A stretch of DNA of 64,000 nt from a bacterium. Its GTDB lineage: Bacteria > Campylobacterota > Campylobacteria > Campylobacterales > Sulfurimonadaceae. Location of the stretch: NCBI GenBank assembly GCA_018824305.1, contig JAHJGM010000009.1:124001-188000 (forward strand). The letters run 5' to 3'. Below, one piece after another: positions 1-10,226 of this stretch. A program made the translations under genes and the position numbers. Numbering within the stretch: position 1 is the stretch's first letter; every line of letters begins with the position of its first letter. Under the pieces are notes generated by a model that was not told the DNA's origin, ran no database searches, and saw only the letters and a program-made list of their open reading frames with translations.

Positions 1-2
1 TC

Positions 3-1739
3 AAGCTTGTAAAAGCGCGTTATGATGTAGATGTAAACTGGCACGCCATAGATGAAAACGACCCGAAAGTCTATGATGTTATCCGCGGCGGAGACACGGT
101 AGGGATGTTTCAGATAGAGTCTTCGGGTATGCAGGACCTTAACCGCCGTTTGATGCCCGACAGCTTCGAAGACCTGATCGCGGTCTTGGCACTATATCGT
201 CCGGGACCGATGGAGTCGGGGATGCTTGACAGCTTCATCGAACGTAAACACGGGCGTGAGCCGATCGAGTACACGTTTGCAGAAATGGAGCCTATCTTAA
301 AGCCCACGTATGGGGTCATCGTCTACCAAGAACAGGTCATGCAGATCGTTCAGACCATAGGCGGTTTCTCTCTTGGTTACTCGGATATTATCCGTCGTGC
401 CATGGGGAAAAAGAAGGATATGTCCGCATATAACGACGAGTTTTCTCAAGGTGCCAAGGGGCAGGGACATGATTATGATAAGGCGTCAAAGCTCTTTGAT
501 CTGATCGAAAAGTTCGCGGGATACGGTTTTAACAAATCCCACTCTGCGGCTTATGCGATGGTCACGTTTCAGACTGCATGGCTGAAAACCTACTATCCAA
601 ATGAGTTTATGGCAGCACTATTGACCAGTGAAAAAGACAACACGGACAAGGTCGTAAAATATATCGATGAAGTAAAACACATGGGTATCACGCTTTCACC
701 GCCTGATATCAACCACTCACAGTTAGAGTTTTCAGCAATAACAAAAGATGATCAAGATGTTATCCTTTTTGGGCTAGGCGCCATTAAGGGTGTTGGAAGT
801 GCTGCTGTCATGTCGATACTTGAAGTCATTAGAGAGGGTGGCGAGTTCACTTCTATGGAGGACTTTGTTAACCGCATAGAACCTAGCAAAGTCAATAAAC
901 GCGTTATTGAGTCGATCATCAAAGCGGGCGGTTTTGACAGATTCGAATTTTCAAGAAAAGCACTGCTTGACCAGATAGAACTGCTTGTAGATACTGCAAA
1001 AAAAGCAAGTGATGCGAAGAAAAATGCGATGGGCAGCCTTTTTGGAGATGATGCTGAGATAACTCAGGTTAAACTTGATCTGAAAAATTCAGGCGAATAT
1101 GAACTACGCGAGATTTTAGAGTTTGAAAAAAATACGCTGGGATTTTATGTATCGGGGCATCCGCTTGACAGTTACCGCGAGGAGATGGATGGTCTAAACT
1201 ATGCACTTTCATCCGATATCGAAAATATAGAGGATGGTTCAACGGCTATCTTTATCGGTAAAGTTGAAGAGATACAAAAGAAGGTCTCTAAAAAAGGCAA
1301 CGCTTTTGGTATCGTGACTTTAATGGACTTTCACGGGAACATCGAAATGATGCTTTTCTCAGACAAGCTTGAAGAGTTAAGTACGATGGACCTGGATGAG
1401 CCTGTCGCTTTTAAAGTGAAAGTCACCCATACAGAGATGTTTACACGCATCGCCGTTTTAAAAGTCCTCTCTTTAAAAGATGTTAAAAAAGAGTCGAAAA
1501 AGGTGAAGACCACCATAATGGAAAAACCTCAAGAACCGTTAAATATCAGCATCCATCTTAATTCAGCGACAAAAGAGTTAGAAGAGTTATATACGATTGT
1601 AAGACGCCATCCCGGAAAACGTGCGTTAAAGCTTACCATCGTCTCGAAACTTCAAAATGTCGTGATCGAGTCTGCCATCAGGGTCGATAATGCAATTTTA
1701 GAAGAGTTGCAGAAGTTGGAATACATCAATATCTTGTAA
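3..1739 (+). CDS. dnaE: DNA polymerase III subunit alpha, C-terminal part (5' truncated by window edge)
   Basis: Frame is open from position 3, upstream of the tracked Met at 105; FQIESSGMQDLNRRLMPDSFEDLIAVLALYRPGPMESGM and YGFNKSHSAAYAMVTFQTAWLKTYYPNEFMAALLTSE are typical of DnaE. Confidence 0.96.
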   Translation, partial: KLVKARYDVDVNWHAIDENDPKVYDVIRGGDTVGMFQIESSGMQDLNRRLMPDSFEDLIAVLALYRPGPMESGMLDSFIERKHGREPIEYTFAEMEPILKPTYGVIVYQEQVMQIVQTIGGFSLGYSDIIRRAMGKKKDMSAYNDEFSQGAKGQGHDYDKASKLFDLIEKFAGYGFNKSHSAAYAMVTFQTAWLKTYYPNEFMAALLTSEKDNTDKVVKYIDEVKHMGITLSPPDINHSQLEFSAITKDDQDVILFGLGAIKGVGSAAVMSILEVIREGGEFTSMEDFVNRIEPSKVNKRVIESIIKAGGFDRFEFSRKALLDQIELLVDTAKKASDAKKNAMGSLFGDDAEITQVKLDLKNSGEYELREILEFEKNTLGFYVSGHPLDSYREEMDGLNYALSSDIENIEDGSTAIFIGKVEEIQKKVSKKGNAFGIVTLMDFHGNIEMMLFSDKLEELSTMDLDEPVAFKVKVTHTEMFTRIAVLKVLSLKDVKKESKKVKTTIMEKPQEPLNISIHLNSATKELEELYTIVRRHPGKRALKLTIVSKLQNVVIESAIRVDNAILEELQKLEYINIL

Positions 1740-1748
1740 GGAGCATGT

Positions 1749-2372
1749 ATGAGAGTCATAGTATCTATTTTGTTATTAGCCCTAACACTATTAGGTGCTA
1801 CCTCTCTTAATCGTGCCATTTTAGATGTGAATGAAGAGAAGATCTATGAGCTTTTACATGAGTGTAAAAATATCAATCTTCAAGACCATAATGGGAACAC
1901 GCCTTTGCACGCCGCAGCAAGAGTAGGTCGTGTAACTATTGTCAAAGCTGTCCTTAAATGTAAGCCTGATGCAGATATAAAAAACAAAAGAGGCAACACG
2001 GCACTCTCAATCGCCATAGCGAAAAATCATATGTTATCGGTCACTCTGATACTGGATTATAAAAAAGAGACGGCAAAACAAAAAAAGCAGAAATCTGTCA
2101 TCAATGACATGATAAAAAAGGATGATATCGCAGCTTTTAAGATTTTGATCAGGCGAGGAGCAGATGTCAATGCAAAAGATAAAAACGGCGTGACCCTCTT
2201 ACATGTAGCAGCAAAATACAGAGCGAAAAAAATTGTAAAATACCTCTTGGAAAACGGTGCAGATGTAAAGATACATGATAATGAATATAGAGATACCCTT
2301 TACTATGCAAGGTTTGGTAGAGATACAGAGATTATAAATATGATAAGGAAGAAAATAGATGGACAAAAATAG
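1749..2372 (+). CDS. Ankyrin-repeat protein with N-terminal signal peptide
   Basis: Hydrophobic N-terminus; repeats such as DHNGNTPLHAAARVGR and DKNGVTLLHVAAKYRAKKIVKYLLENGADV. Confidence 0.85.
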   Translation: MRVIVSILLLALTLLGATSLNRAILDVNEEKIYELLHECKNINLQDHNGNTPLHAAARVGRVTIVKAVLKCKPDADIKNKRGNTALSIAIAKNHMLSVTLILDYKKETAKQKKQKSVINDMIKKDDIAAFKILIRRGADVNAKDKNGVTLLHVAAKYRAKKIVKYLLENGADVKIHDNEYRDTLYYARFGRDTEIINMIRKKIDGQK

Positions 2373-3591
2373 TTTTAACGACGCGCTTTTAGGTTTTTTG
2401 GATGCTTCTCCTACACCGTTTCATGCAGTTTTAAATATGGCAGGGATGCTTGAAAATGCAGGATTTATAAGACTGGATGAGAGAGAAGATTTTGACCTTG
2501 TCGTGGGTGAAAAGTATTATGTTACAAGAAATGACAGTTCTATCATAGCGTTTAACTATTATGATGGGTATGAGTATGTTTTAGTGGGTGCTCACACGGA
2601 CTCGCCAAATCTGAAGATAAAACCTAATGCAGATGTCAAAAAAGAGTGGATAAACCAGCTTGGTGTTGAACCTTATGGCGGTGTGCTTTTGCATACATGG
2701 TTTGACAGAGATCTCAGCATCGCAGGGCGTGTAAGCTACAGAGCTAAAAACAGGACTCTTTCATCGGCAATACTTGATATGCAAAAGCCCGTAGCTATCA
2801 TCCCCTCTCTTGCCATTCATCTAGACAGAGACTCAAACGCTGCCAAAACGATCAACGAGCAGAATCATCTGCCTCCCATCGTCTCTACATGTAAGGATTT
2901 TTCGTTAAAAGATGAGATCAAAAAGATGATAGATGACTGTGAAGAGGTACTTTCATACGATCTTAATCTTTACGATACGCAAAAAGCTTCATATATAGGC
3001 TTTGGTGATGAGTTTATGGCAAGTGCGAGACTTGACAATCTGCTGAGCTGTTATGTGGCTCTTATCACTATCTGTTCCACTGACAAACCGATGATGGTGA
3101 TATGTTCTGACCATGAAGAGGTGGGAAGTGTGAGCAGTTCAGGAGCAGGTGGTTCATTTTTGACAAGTGTGGTCGAGCGGATGTTTATCACTCCTGATGA
3201 GAAGGCACGCTTTGCAAGGAGTTCTCTGCTTATCTCTGCTGACAATGCCCATGCGATCCATCCTAACTATGCAGATAAACATGAACCTGCCCATGCTCCA
3301 AAATTAAACGGCGGAGTCGTCGTCAAAGTGAACTCAAACCAGCGCTATGCTTCAAACTCAGAGACGATAGCAAGATTTATCGACGCGGCCCAAAGTGTTG
3401 ATGCTAGCACTCAGATGTTTGTGACAAGAAGTGATATGGGATGTGGTTCGACCATCGGACCTATTACTGCGGCAAAACTGGGCATTGACACCATAGACAT
3501 AGGCATACCGACCTATGCGATGCACTCTATCAGAGAAAGTGCAGGAGTCGATGATGCATATGACCTTTATAAAATCCTACTTGGTATATAG
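2359..3591 (+). CDS. M18 family aminopeptidase
   Basis: VGAHTDSPNLKIKP, HEEVGSVSSSGAGG and DMGCGSTIGPITAAKLG motifs of M18 peptidases. Confidence 0.92.
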   Translation: MDKNSFNDALLGFLDASPTPFHAVLNMAGMLENAGFIRLDEREDFDLVVGEKYYVTRNDSSIIAFNYYDGYEYVLVGAHTDSPNLKIKPNADVKKEWINQLGVEPYGGVLLHTWFDRDLSIAGRVSYRAKNRTLSSAILDMQKPVAIIPSLAIHLDRDSNAAKTINEQNHLPPIVSTCKDFSLKDEIKKMIDDCEEVLSYDLNLYDTQKASYIGFGDEFMASARLDNLLSCYVALITICSTDKPMMVICSDHEEVGSVSSSGAGGSFLTSVVERMFITPDEKARFARSSLLISADNAHAIHPNYADKHEPAHAPKLNGGVVVKVNSNQRYASNSETIARFIDAAQSVDASTQMFVTRSDMGCGSTIGPITAAKLGIDTIDIGIPTYAMHSIRESAGVDDAYDLYKILLGI

Positions 3592-4569
3592 ATGATAACA
3601 CCACAAGAACTGCAACACCTCATAGAGCAGACATATAAGGTAGAAAACGATTTTAAGGACTTGAAAAATTCTTACAGCCTTCTTCAAAACACGATAGAAC
3701 AGGTCGTCGAGTTTCTGCCAAATGCTATTTGGATCTTAGAGAGTGATGGAAAGGTATTCTTACAAAACTCTCAGGCAAAAGAGCTTTCAGAACTATTTGT
3801 CATATTAAAACTTGATATGGATGATTATGAGATAAACTTTAGAGAACGCTCATACCTTGTCAAGATCAGTAATTATCAGGATAAATATCTTGTCAGTGCA
3901 ACAGATATCACGGAGCAAAAACGCAAAGAAAATCTGGCAACAATGGGGCAGATGGCAGCACATCTTTCCCATGAGATAAGAAATCCCATAGGTTCTATCT
4001 CGCTTTTGACCTCTACACTTAAAAAACGTGTTAAGCCTGAAAATATTGCCATAGTGACTGAGATAGAGAAGTCGATCTTTCGTATAGACAGGATCATCAA
4101 AGCTACGTTGATGTTCTCTAAAGGCGTGCAGGCTGACAAACAACCTCTAAGATGGGGTCAGATTCAAGATTCTCTCAAAGATATCATAGGTTATTACAGT
4201 TACTCTAAAGAGATAAGATTCTCTTTTATAGAGGATGATTTTGTTTTAAACGGCGATGCCGATCTGCTTTTGATGATGTTTTCAAATTTCATTATCAATG
4301 CTATAGACGCAATAGAACTTGATGATGAAGAGGAGGGCGTTGTAGAGATGAGTTACAAAAACGATGGCGAGTTTCACAGCTTTTATATCTATGACTCGGG
4401 TGTGCCTATAGAAAATAAACGTACACTTTTTGAAGCATTTAAAAGTACGAAAGTAAAAGGCAACGGTCTGGGACTGATCCTTTCCAAACAGATAGCCACG
4501 GTTCATGATGGCGATGTCTTTTTGATAGAGGGCGAAAAAAAACTTTTTGAGATAAAGCTGAAAATCTAA
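3592..4569 (+). CDS. flgS: Sensor histidine kinase, FlgS-like (flagellar regulon two-component kinase)
   Basis: H-box HLSHEIRNPIGSISLL, N-box NAIDAIE, G-box GNGLGL; N-terminal LIEQTYKVENDFKDLKNSY resembles Campylobacter FlgS. Confidence 0.82.
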   Translation: MITPQELQHLIEQTYKVENDFKDLKNSYSLLQNTIEQVVEFLPNAIWILESDGKVFLQNSQAKELSELFVILKLDMDDYEINFRERSYLVKISNYQDKYLVSATDITEQKRKENLATMGQMAAHLSHEIRNPIGSISLLTSTLKKRVKPENIAIVTEIEKSIFRIDRIIKATLMFSKGVQADKQPLRWGQIQDSLKDIIGYYSYSKEIRFSFIEDDFVLNGDADLLLMMFSNFIINAIDAIELDDEEEGVVEMSYKNDGEFHSFYIYDSGVPIENKRTLFEAFKSTKVKGNGLGLILSKQIATVHDGDVFLIEGEKKLFEIKLKI

Positions 4570-4934
4570 CTGCAGTTTTTACAGACTCCTTTAAATATCA
4601 TGTCCGTGATATTGTAACCTTTTAACTCTATGGGTGAAATATTTGAGAGGCATTCAATCTTGTTACATGTATTGCATATGAAATGGGCATGTGACGATAT
4701 CTGTACTTCGTAGTATCTTTTTTTGTCATTGGACTCAAAACTTTTGACGATATTTTCCTCTTCAAATTTTGAGATGTTTCGGTAAAAAGTAGCCTTGTCC
4801 ATGCTGAGTCGGTTTTTGATATCTTCGTATGATATCGGTTTTTCCGCCTTGTTAAGGATCGCTAAAAGCTCTTTCCTTGCAGATGTCAATTTGAATTTTT
4901 TTTCTTCGATCGCTTGTTTTGTTTTCATATGCAA
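4566..4934 (-). CDS. Fur-family transcriptional regulator (Zur-like by context)
   Basis: KLTSARKELLAIL winged helix and two CxxC zinc sites (CNTCNK, CKNC); divergent from znuA. Confidence 0.82.
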   Translation of the reverse strand: MHMKTKQAIEEKKFKLTSARKELLAILNKAEKPISYEDIKNRLSMDKATFYRNISKFEEENIVKSFESNDKKRYYEVQISSHAHFICNTCNKIECLSNISPIELKGYNITDMIFKGVCKNCS

Positions 4935-4968
4935 TTCTAGCGTTAAAATCTTTATAATATCTTTTAAA

Positions 4969-4983
4969 TGCGACTAAGTTGCA
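4969..4983. promoter_or_regulatory. Candidate Zur/Fur-family operator (7-1-7 inverted repeat TGCGACT-A-AGTTGCA)
   Basis: Near-perfect dyad with one mismatched pair, in the intergenic region between the fur-family gene and znuA. Confidence 0.6.
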
Positions 4984-5032
4984 ATTAAGTCTCTAAAAAG
5001 TACAATTCCCTCAAAATCTCAGGAGGAGTATA

Positions 5033-5887
5033 ATGATGAAAAAACTATTTTTATCGATTGTCTTAATATTGAGCAGCAGCGCATTTGCAAAGCCAAGTGT
5101 CGTAGTGAGTATATTGCCGGAGCAGACTTTTGTTCAGAAGATAGCTAAAGATATGGTCGACATAACGGTGATGGTAGCGCCGGGAAGCAATCCCCATTCG
5201 TATGAACCAAAGCCTTCTCAGATGGTCGCGATATCAAAAGCGGATATCTATTTTTCAATCGGTGTCGAGTTTGAAAATGTCTGGCTCGAAAGATTTCGAT
5301 CGCAAAATAAAAAATTGAGATTTGTGGATATAAGTGCAAATATTACAAAGATGAAGATGACAGAGCATCATCACGAAGGAGCTGAAGAGGAACATCACCA
5401 TCACGGTGAACTTGACCCTCACACATGGACCTCACCAAACAATGTCGCTATAATGGCAGAAAATATATTCCATACTTTAAAAGAGATAGATCCAAATAAC
5501 AGTGCAAAATATAAAGCTAATCTGGATCAGTTCCTGCAAGAGATACAAAAGACCGATATGAAAATAAGAGAGATACTGAAAAATCTAAAACCGGATACAA
5601 AATTTATGGTTTTTCACCCGTCTTGGGGGTATTTTGCGAAAGATTACGGACTTGAAGAAGTGGCTATCGAAGTAAATGGCAAGCATCCAAAACCAAAAGA
5701 GATAATGATGATCGTAGACGAGGCAAAAGAGGAGAAAGTAAAACTGATCTTTGCTCAACCGGAATTTTCCGATAAAAGTGCAAAGGTTATCGCCAAAGAG
5801 GCTGGTATAGATGTCGAGAAAATATCTCCGTTGGATGCAGACTGGTCTGACAACCTCATAAAAATGGCAACGCTCATTGCAAAGTAA
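5033..5887 (+). CDS. znuA: Zinc ABC transporter substrate-binding protein
   Basis: Signal peptide, SNPHSYEPKPSQM, His-rich loop EHHHEGAEEEHHHHGELDPHTW. Confidence 0.92.
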   Translation: MMKKLFLSIVLILSSSAFAKPSVVVSILPEQTFVQKIAKDMVDITVMVAPGSNPHSYEPKPSQMVAISKADIYFSIGVEFENVWLERFRSQNKKLRFVDISANITKMKMTEHHHEGAEEEHHHHGELDPHTWTSPNNVAIMAENIFHTLKEIDPNNSAKYKANLDQFLQEIQKTDMKIREILKNLKPDTKFMVFHPSWGYFAKDYGLEEVAIEVNGKHPKPKEIMMIVDEAKEEKVKLIFAQPEFSDKSAKVIAKEAGIDVEKISPLDADWSDNLIKMATLIAK

Positions 5888-6605
5888 AGCACCTGTCCTT
5901 GAGATAAAAGCTCTCTCTTTTGCCTATGACAGAGAGGTCGTTTTAGAAGATATCTCTCTTCGTCTGGAGCAAGGGGATCTTTTGGCAATCATCGGTCCAA
6001 ACGGTGGAGGGAAAAGTACACTGTTAAAGCTGATATTGGGGATCAACAAGCTTCAAAAGGGAATCATAAAACTTGAAGATCATCATATCGGCTACGTTCC
6101 TCAAAACACCAATATCAATATCGATTTTCCAATTCAAGTCATTGAAGTCGTTATGATGGGCAGACGAGGTAATAAAAAAACTATTTTTGGCTACTCCAAA
6201 GAGGAGAAGTTACGGGCTTTTAGCCTTCTGGAAAAAGTAAATATGGCGCACTTTGCCGAGAAAAAGATAGGTGCGCTTTCCGGCGGACAGCGCCAGCGTG
6301 TTATGATAGCGCGGGCACTCTATCAAGATCCGGAGCTTCTTATCTTGGACGAACCGACCTCTAGCATAGATGCCGATGGGCAAAGAGAGATATATGAGCT
6401 TCTAAAACAGCTTAATAAAACGATGAGTATTATAGTAGTGAGTCATGATCTTTCCATCCTTTTGGAGTATGCAAACAGGGTCGCGTATATTAATAAAAGA
6501 GTAACGCATCATGATTTAAGCAGTGTAAAAAAAGAGTATAAGTTTACCGATAAACATGTTTGTGAAGTTGAACTTTTAGAGATGCTTGGAAGTTGCAGAT
6601 GTTAG
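5877..6605 (+). CDS. znuC: Zinc ABC transporter ATP-binding protein
   Basis: Walker A GPNGGGKST, signature LSGGQRQRV, Walker B LLILDEPT; sits between znuA and znuB. Confidence 0.93.
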   Translation: MQSKAPVLEIKALSFAYDREVVLEDISLRLEQGDLLAIIGPNGGGKSTLLKLILGINKLQKGIIKLEDHHIGYVPQNTNINIDFPIQVIEVVMMGRRGNKKTIFGYSKEEKLRAFSLLEKVNMAHFAEKKIGALSGGQRQRVMIARALYQDPELLILDEPTSSIDADGQREIYELLKQLNKTMSIIVVSHDLSILLEYANRVAYINKRVTHHDLSSVKKEYKFTDKHVCEVELLEMLGSCRC

Positions 6606-7399
6606 AAGCGTTGTCGTATGAGTTTATTCAAAATGCTCTGATCGCAGGAATTATAGTCAGTATTACAGCAGGTATCATAGGTTCTTTGGTCGTTGTAAAC
6701 CGTATGGTGTTTCTTGCAGGCGGAATAGCTCACGCTGCTTATGGAGGTGTCGGTTTAGCTTTGTATACGGGAATCTCTATTTTTTTTGGAACGATGCTTT
6801 TTGCCGTTATATCAGCTTTGTTTATGTCGTTTATTACGATCTATCAAAGAGAAAAAATCGATATTTTCATAGGACTGGTCTGGGCTGTAGGGATGGCAAT
6901 TGGGATCATCTTCGTAGATTTGACCCCCGGCTATAACGTAGATCTTATGAGTTATCTTTTCGGTTCAATTTTGGCAGTGGCAAACAGTGATCTTTATTTT
7001 ATGGGTATCTTGCTCGTAACGGTCTTGTTTGTCGTTATCTTTTGGTACCGTGAGATTTTGGCCGTTTCTTATGACAGCGAATATGCCGCATTGAGCGGAA
7101 TCAATGTAAAGTTTTTCTATTCACTCATACTTGTCTTATCTGCACTCAGTGTCGTTATCGCCATTAAAGTTGTAGGACTCATTTTAGTGATCGCATTGTT
7201 GACGATTCCCATATATATTGCCCAAAGATTATCTTCATCATTATTTGTTATGATGTTTATCTCAGGAGCGATAGCATCATTTTTTACTCTAGCGGGACTT
7301 TGGCTCTCTTATAGCTATAATTTGACATCCGGTGCGACTATTATTTTAGTTTCGGCAGTAGCTTTGATACTTTTTATGTTAGGAAGTAAAAATAGATGA
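6593..7399 (+). CDS. znuB: Zinc ABC transporter permease
   Basis: ABC-3 family membrane protein, e.g. GGIAHAAYGGVGLALYTGI. Confidence 0.92.
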   Translation: MQMLEALSYEFIQNALIAGIIVSITAGIIGSLVVVNRMVFLAGGIAHAAYGGVGLALYTGISIFFGTMLFAVISALFMSFITIYQREKIDIFIGLVWAVGMAIGIIFVDLTPGYNVDLMSYLFGSILAVANSDLYFMGILLVTVLFVVIFWYREILAVSYDSEYAALSGINVKFFYSLILVLSALSVVIAIKVVGLILVIALLTIPIYIAQRLSSSLFVMMFISGAIASFFTLAGLWLSYSYNLTSGATIILVSAVALILFMLGSKNR

Positions 7400-8802
7400 A
7401 AAAAACTTTTTTAATGGCGTTCTTATTTTTTCATACGGCACTTTTTGGATGTGCAGCCTGTCAGTTAATGACTCCTACTGCCTATGTTTCCATGAAACTC
7501 AATATGGATAGGGACAAATTAAAAAGCTTACATGTAGAGTGGCATTTTAACGATCTTTTTACAACCGAACTTTTACGACAGTACGATAAAAACCTCAATG
7601 ATCTCCTTGATAAAAAAGAGTTGGATAGTGTACGCAAATCCATGGTCGATTATGTCGTTCCAAAAAAGATGCTGACTAAAATAAGCTACGAGTTCAATGA
7701 TAAAAAGAGCACGCTTAATCCAAAGTATAAAGATTTTGCAGTGAAGATCGCAGATGACCGTATGATATTTTCTTATAATGCCGACGTAGGTTTGAAGCTT
7801 CGAAGCGGGGGTGTGCTTGCTTTTGTCTTTGAGGATGACGAGAACTATTTTAGTTTTGTCATGCATAGTCTTGATGTAAGTAAGAACGATCTTTATTTTA
7901 GTCAGAACCTCTATCTTTTTACTGCATCTTTGGAGTTTAAAGACACTCCTTTTCAAATGCATCCTTCTATGACCAAACGTGAATCGAAAAATGAGAATAA
8001 AGCAAGCGTGGAAAACCCTGCACAGCAGTCTTTACAGGTCAGTTATCTGCAAAAAAGCATCGATAAAATAAAGTCGTTGTTTGAATCGATTAAGGATGAT
8101 AAAAATCCGCTTGCCTATCTTTTTTTACTTTTTTTTGCGTACGCTTACGGACTGATCCACGCTCTTGGACCGGGACACGGCAAGACGCTTGTAGGAAGTT
8201 ATTTCCTTTCGCATGACAGATCATATATCAAAGCGCTCTTTATCTCTCTTGCCATTGGTGTAGTCCATACATTTTCGGCCTTCATTTTAACGGTTGTCAT
8301 CTACTTTCTTACAGATAAGTTTTTGGCACAGTTCGTTAACGATACGGTCTGGTATACAACAAAGATATCTGCGTTTATAATCGTTTTTATCGCGGTGTAT
8401 CTCATTATCAAAAAGTATAAAGCCTACAAAGCCAATCAAGAATCGAAAATAACAAAATTTACGTTTAGTCCGCAGCCGCATGTAGCTACGTGCGGATGTG
8501 CTTCATGCAAAGTGGATGCCCGCTCTACCGATGCCGCTCTTATCATCTCTGCGGGGATCATCCCGTGTCCGGGGACTGTGACTGTATTTATCTTTTCTCT
8601 TTCGCTCGGGCTTTATGTGGCAGGCCTTTTGTCTGCACTCGTGATGAGTCTTGGAATGAGCACGGTCATCTTCTTCTCAGCACTTTTAAGCGTGGCGGTA
8701 AGAAAGAAAACTACGGCAGCCAATGAGAATATTAAAAAATATTTGGAGTATGCGAGTTTGGGTGTTATATTTATCTTGGGTATAGTTTTATTGTTAGCAT
8801 AG
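7396..8802 (+). CDS. DUF1007 + NicO-family fusion protein (ZevA-ZevB-like metal transporter)
   Basis: N-terminal periplasmic DUF1007-like region; C-terminal NicO-type GLIHALGPGHGKTLVGSYFLS and AGIIPCPGTVTVF; start overlaps znuB stop. Confidence 0.78.
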   Translation: MKKTFLMAFLFFHTALFGCAACQLMTPTAYVSMKLNMDRDKLKSLHVEWHFNDLFTTELLRQYDKNLNDLLDKKELDSVRKSMVDYVVPKKMLTKISYEFNDKKSTLNPKYKDFAVKIADDRMIFSYNADVGLKLRSGGVLAFVFEDDENYFSFVMHSLDVSKNDLYFSQNLYLFTASLEFKDTPFQMHPSMTKRESKNENKASVENPAQQSLQVSYLQKSIDKIKSLFESIKDDKNPLAYLFLLFFAYAYGLIHALGPGHGKTLVGSYFLSHDRSYIKALFISLAIGVVHTFSAFILTVVIYFLTDKFLAQFVNDTVWYTTKISAFIIVFIAVYLIIKKYKAYKANQESKITKFTFSPQPHVATCGCASCKVDARSTDAALIISAGIIPCPGTVTVFIFSLSLGLYVAGLLSALVMSLGMSTVIFFSALLSVAVRKKTTAANENIKKYLEYASLGVIFILGIVLLLA

Positions 8803-8846
8803 ATTTGATGAGTATAATAATAAAAAGATAATAAGAGAGGGACTGG

Positions 8847-9470
8847 ATGATACATAATGTCTCAAACAGTGCTCTTGTGAGCTATCTCGTAGAATCTGGA
8901 GCTTTGCATACTCGAAATATCATTGAAGCATTTCAAAATATCGACAGAGCCGATTTTGTAGCCAGTGATGTAAACAGTTCTATGATATATGGAGATTTTC
9001 CTCTTCAAATAGGACACCAACAGACCATATCACAACCCTCGACAGTGGCAAAGATGCTGGAGATGCTGGCTCCAAAAGAGGGTGAAAAGATATTGGATAT
9101 CGGCAGCGGTTCAGGCTGGACGACGGCACTTTTGGCTCATATCGTCAAAGACAAGGGATTGGTGATAGGAGTTGAGAGGATCAGGTCCGTTATGGAATTT
9201 GGAAGAGCCAATCTCAAAAAATACAAGTTTAAAAACGCCGAGATCATGCAAGCGGGTGCTGCACTCGGAATGCCGAGTGAAAAGTTCGACCGTATTTTGG
9301 TATCTGCTGCGGCAGATGAGTTTCCGACCAGACTTATAGAGCAGTTGAAGATCGGCGGAAAGCTTGTGATACCTGTTAGAAATTATATCTTTGAAGTGAC
9401 CAAAAAAGCCGATGATAAACTCGAAGTGTTAGAGCATTACGGTTACTCGTTTGTTCCGCTTGTATATTAA
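8847..9470 (+). CDS. pcm: Protein-L-isoaspartate O-methyltransferase
   Basis: ISQPSTVAKMLEML, GEKILDIGSGSGWTTALLA. Confidence 0.9.
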   Translation: MIHNVSNSALVSYLVESGALHTRNIIEAFQNIDRADFVASDVNSSMIYGDFPLQIGHQQTISQPSTVAKMLEMLAPKEGEKILDIGSGSGWTTALLAHIVKDKGLVIGVERIRSVMEFGRANLKKYKFKNAEIMQAGAALGMPSEKFDRILVSAAADEFPTRLIEQLKIGGKLVIPVRNYIFEVTKKADDKLEVLEHYGYSFVPLVY

Positions 9471-9474
9471 ACAA

Positions 9475-10134
9475 CTATATTTTTGGTTTTAACAAAGTTT
9501 CGCCAAAGGGCATACTGGAGAGAAACTTCACTTTGCTCGCAACCGCAGAACTAAGCATGTCTTGAAACATCTTCTCATAGAGTTCGTCGGATATTTTTTC
9601 GATATCCATAAAACCGTCGATGATAAGCGATGAGAGACCGTGCAGAGACGACCACAGCAGGATCGTTCTATAAAAACTATCCTCTTTTTTTAAGATGCCG
9701 CTTGCTTGACCCTCTTCGACGGCTGCCTTTAACGCTCCAAAACCACTGCAATCAACATCTTTTATACTGATGATCTCTTCTCTTATATTTGCATACTTGT
9801 TCCCAAAAAGAAGTCTGTAAAGATTCGAGTTCTGTTTTGCAAACTCCAAATAGGCTTTGCCGCTGAGATAAAATCTGTCGATGAGCGGTTTGTTTTTATC
9901 TTTTAATGCAAGCGAGACAAAGTCGTCAAAATGTTCAAATCCTTTTTGGATCATGGTCTCGATGAGTTGATCTTTTGAATTAAAATGCCTGTATATGGCA
10001 GACCGAGAGGTTCCTGTAGCATCCGATAATATCTTTAAAGTGAGTTTTTCAATATCTTCTTTTGCAATAAAGTCAAAAGCTATCGTTAAAAAATCATCTT
10101 TTAAATTTCCATGGTGATATTCATTTTTAATCAT
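9475..10134 (-). CDS. TetR/AcrR family transcriptional regulator
   Basis: N-terminal HTH LKILSDATGTSRSAIYRHFNSKDQLIETMI. Confidence 0.9.
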   Translation of the reverse strand: MIKNEYHHGNLKDDFLTIAFDFIAKEDIEKLTLKILSDATGTSRSAIYRHFNSKDQLIETMIQKGFEHFDDFVSLALKDKNKPLIDRFYLSGKAYLEFAKQNSNLYRLLFGNKYANIREEIISIKDVDCSGFGALKAAVEEGQASGILKKEDSFYRTILLWSSLHGLSSLIIDGFMDIEKISDELYEKMFQDMLSSAVASKVKFLSSMPFGETLLKPKI

Positions 10135-10155
10135 GAAAGTATTTTATCATAAAAG

Positions 10156-10208
10156 TTATGTGAACAATGTTACATTTCATATTTTTTATGTTAACATTGT
10201 TCACATAA
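10156..10208. promoter_or_regulatory. 17-bp perfect inverted repeat TTATGTGAACAATGTTA...TAACATTGTTCACATAA, candidate TetR operator
   Basis: Arms at 10156-10172 and 10192-10208, between the divergent TetR gene and the LolA-like/RND operon. Confidence 0.7.
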
Positions 10209-10226
10209 AAAATAAAAAGGATAAAA

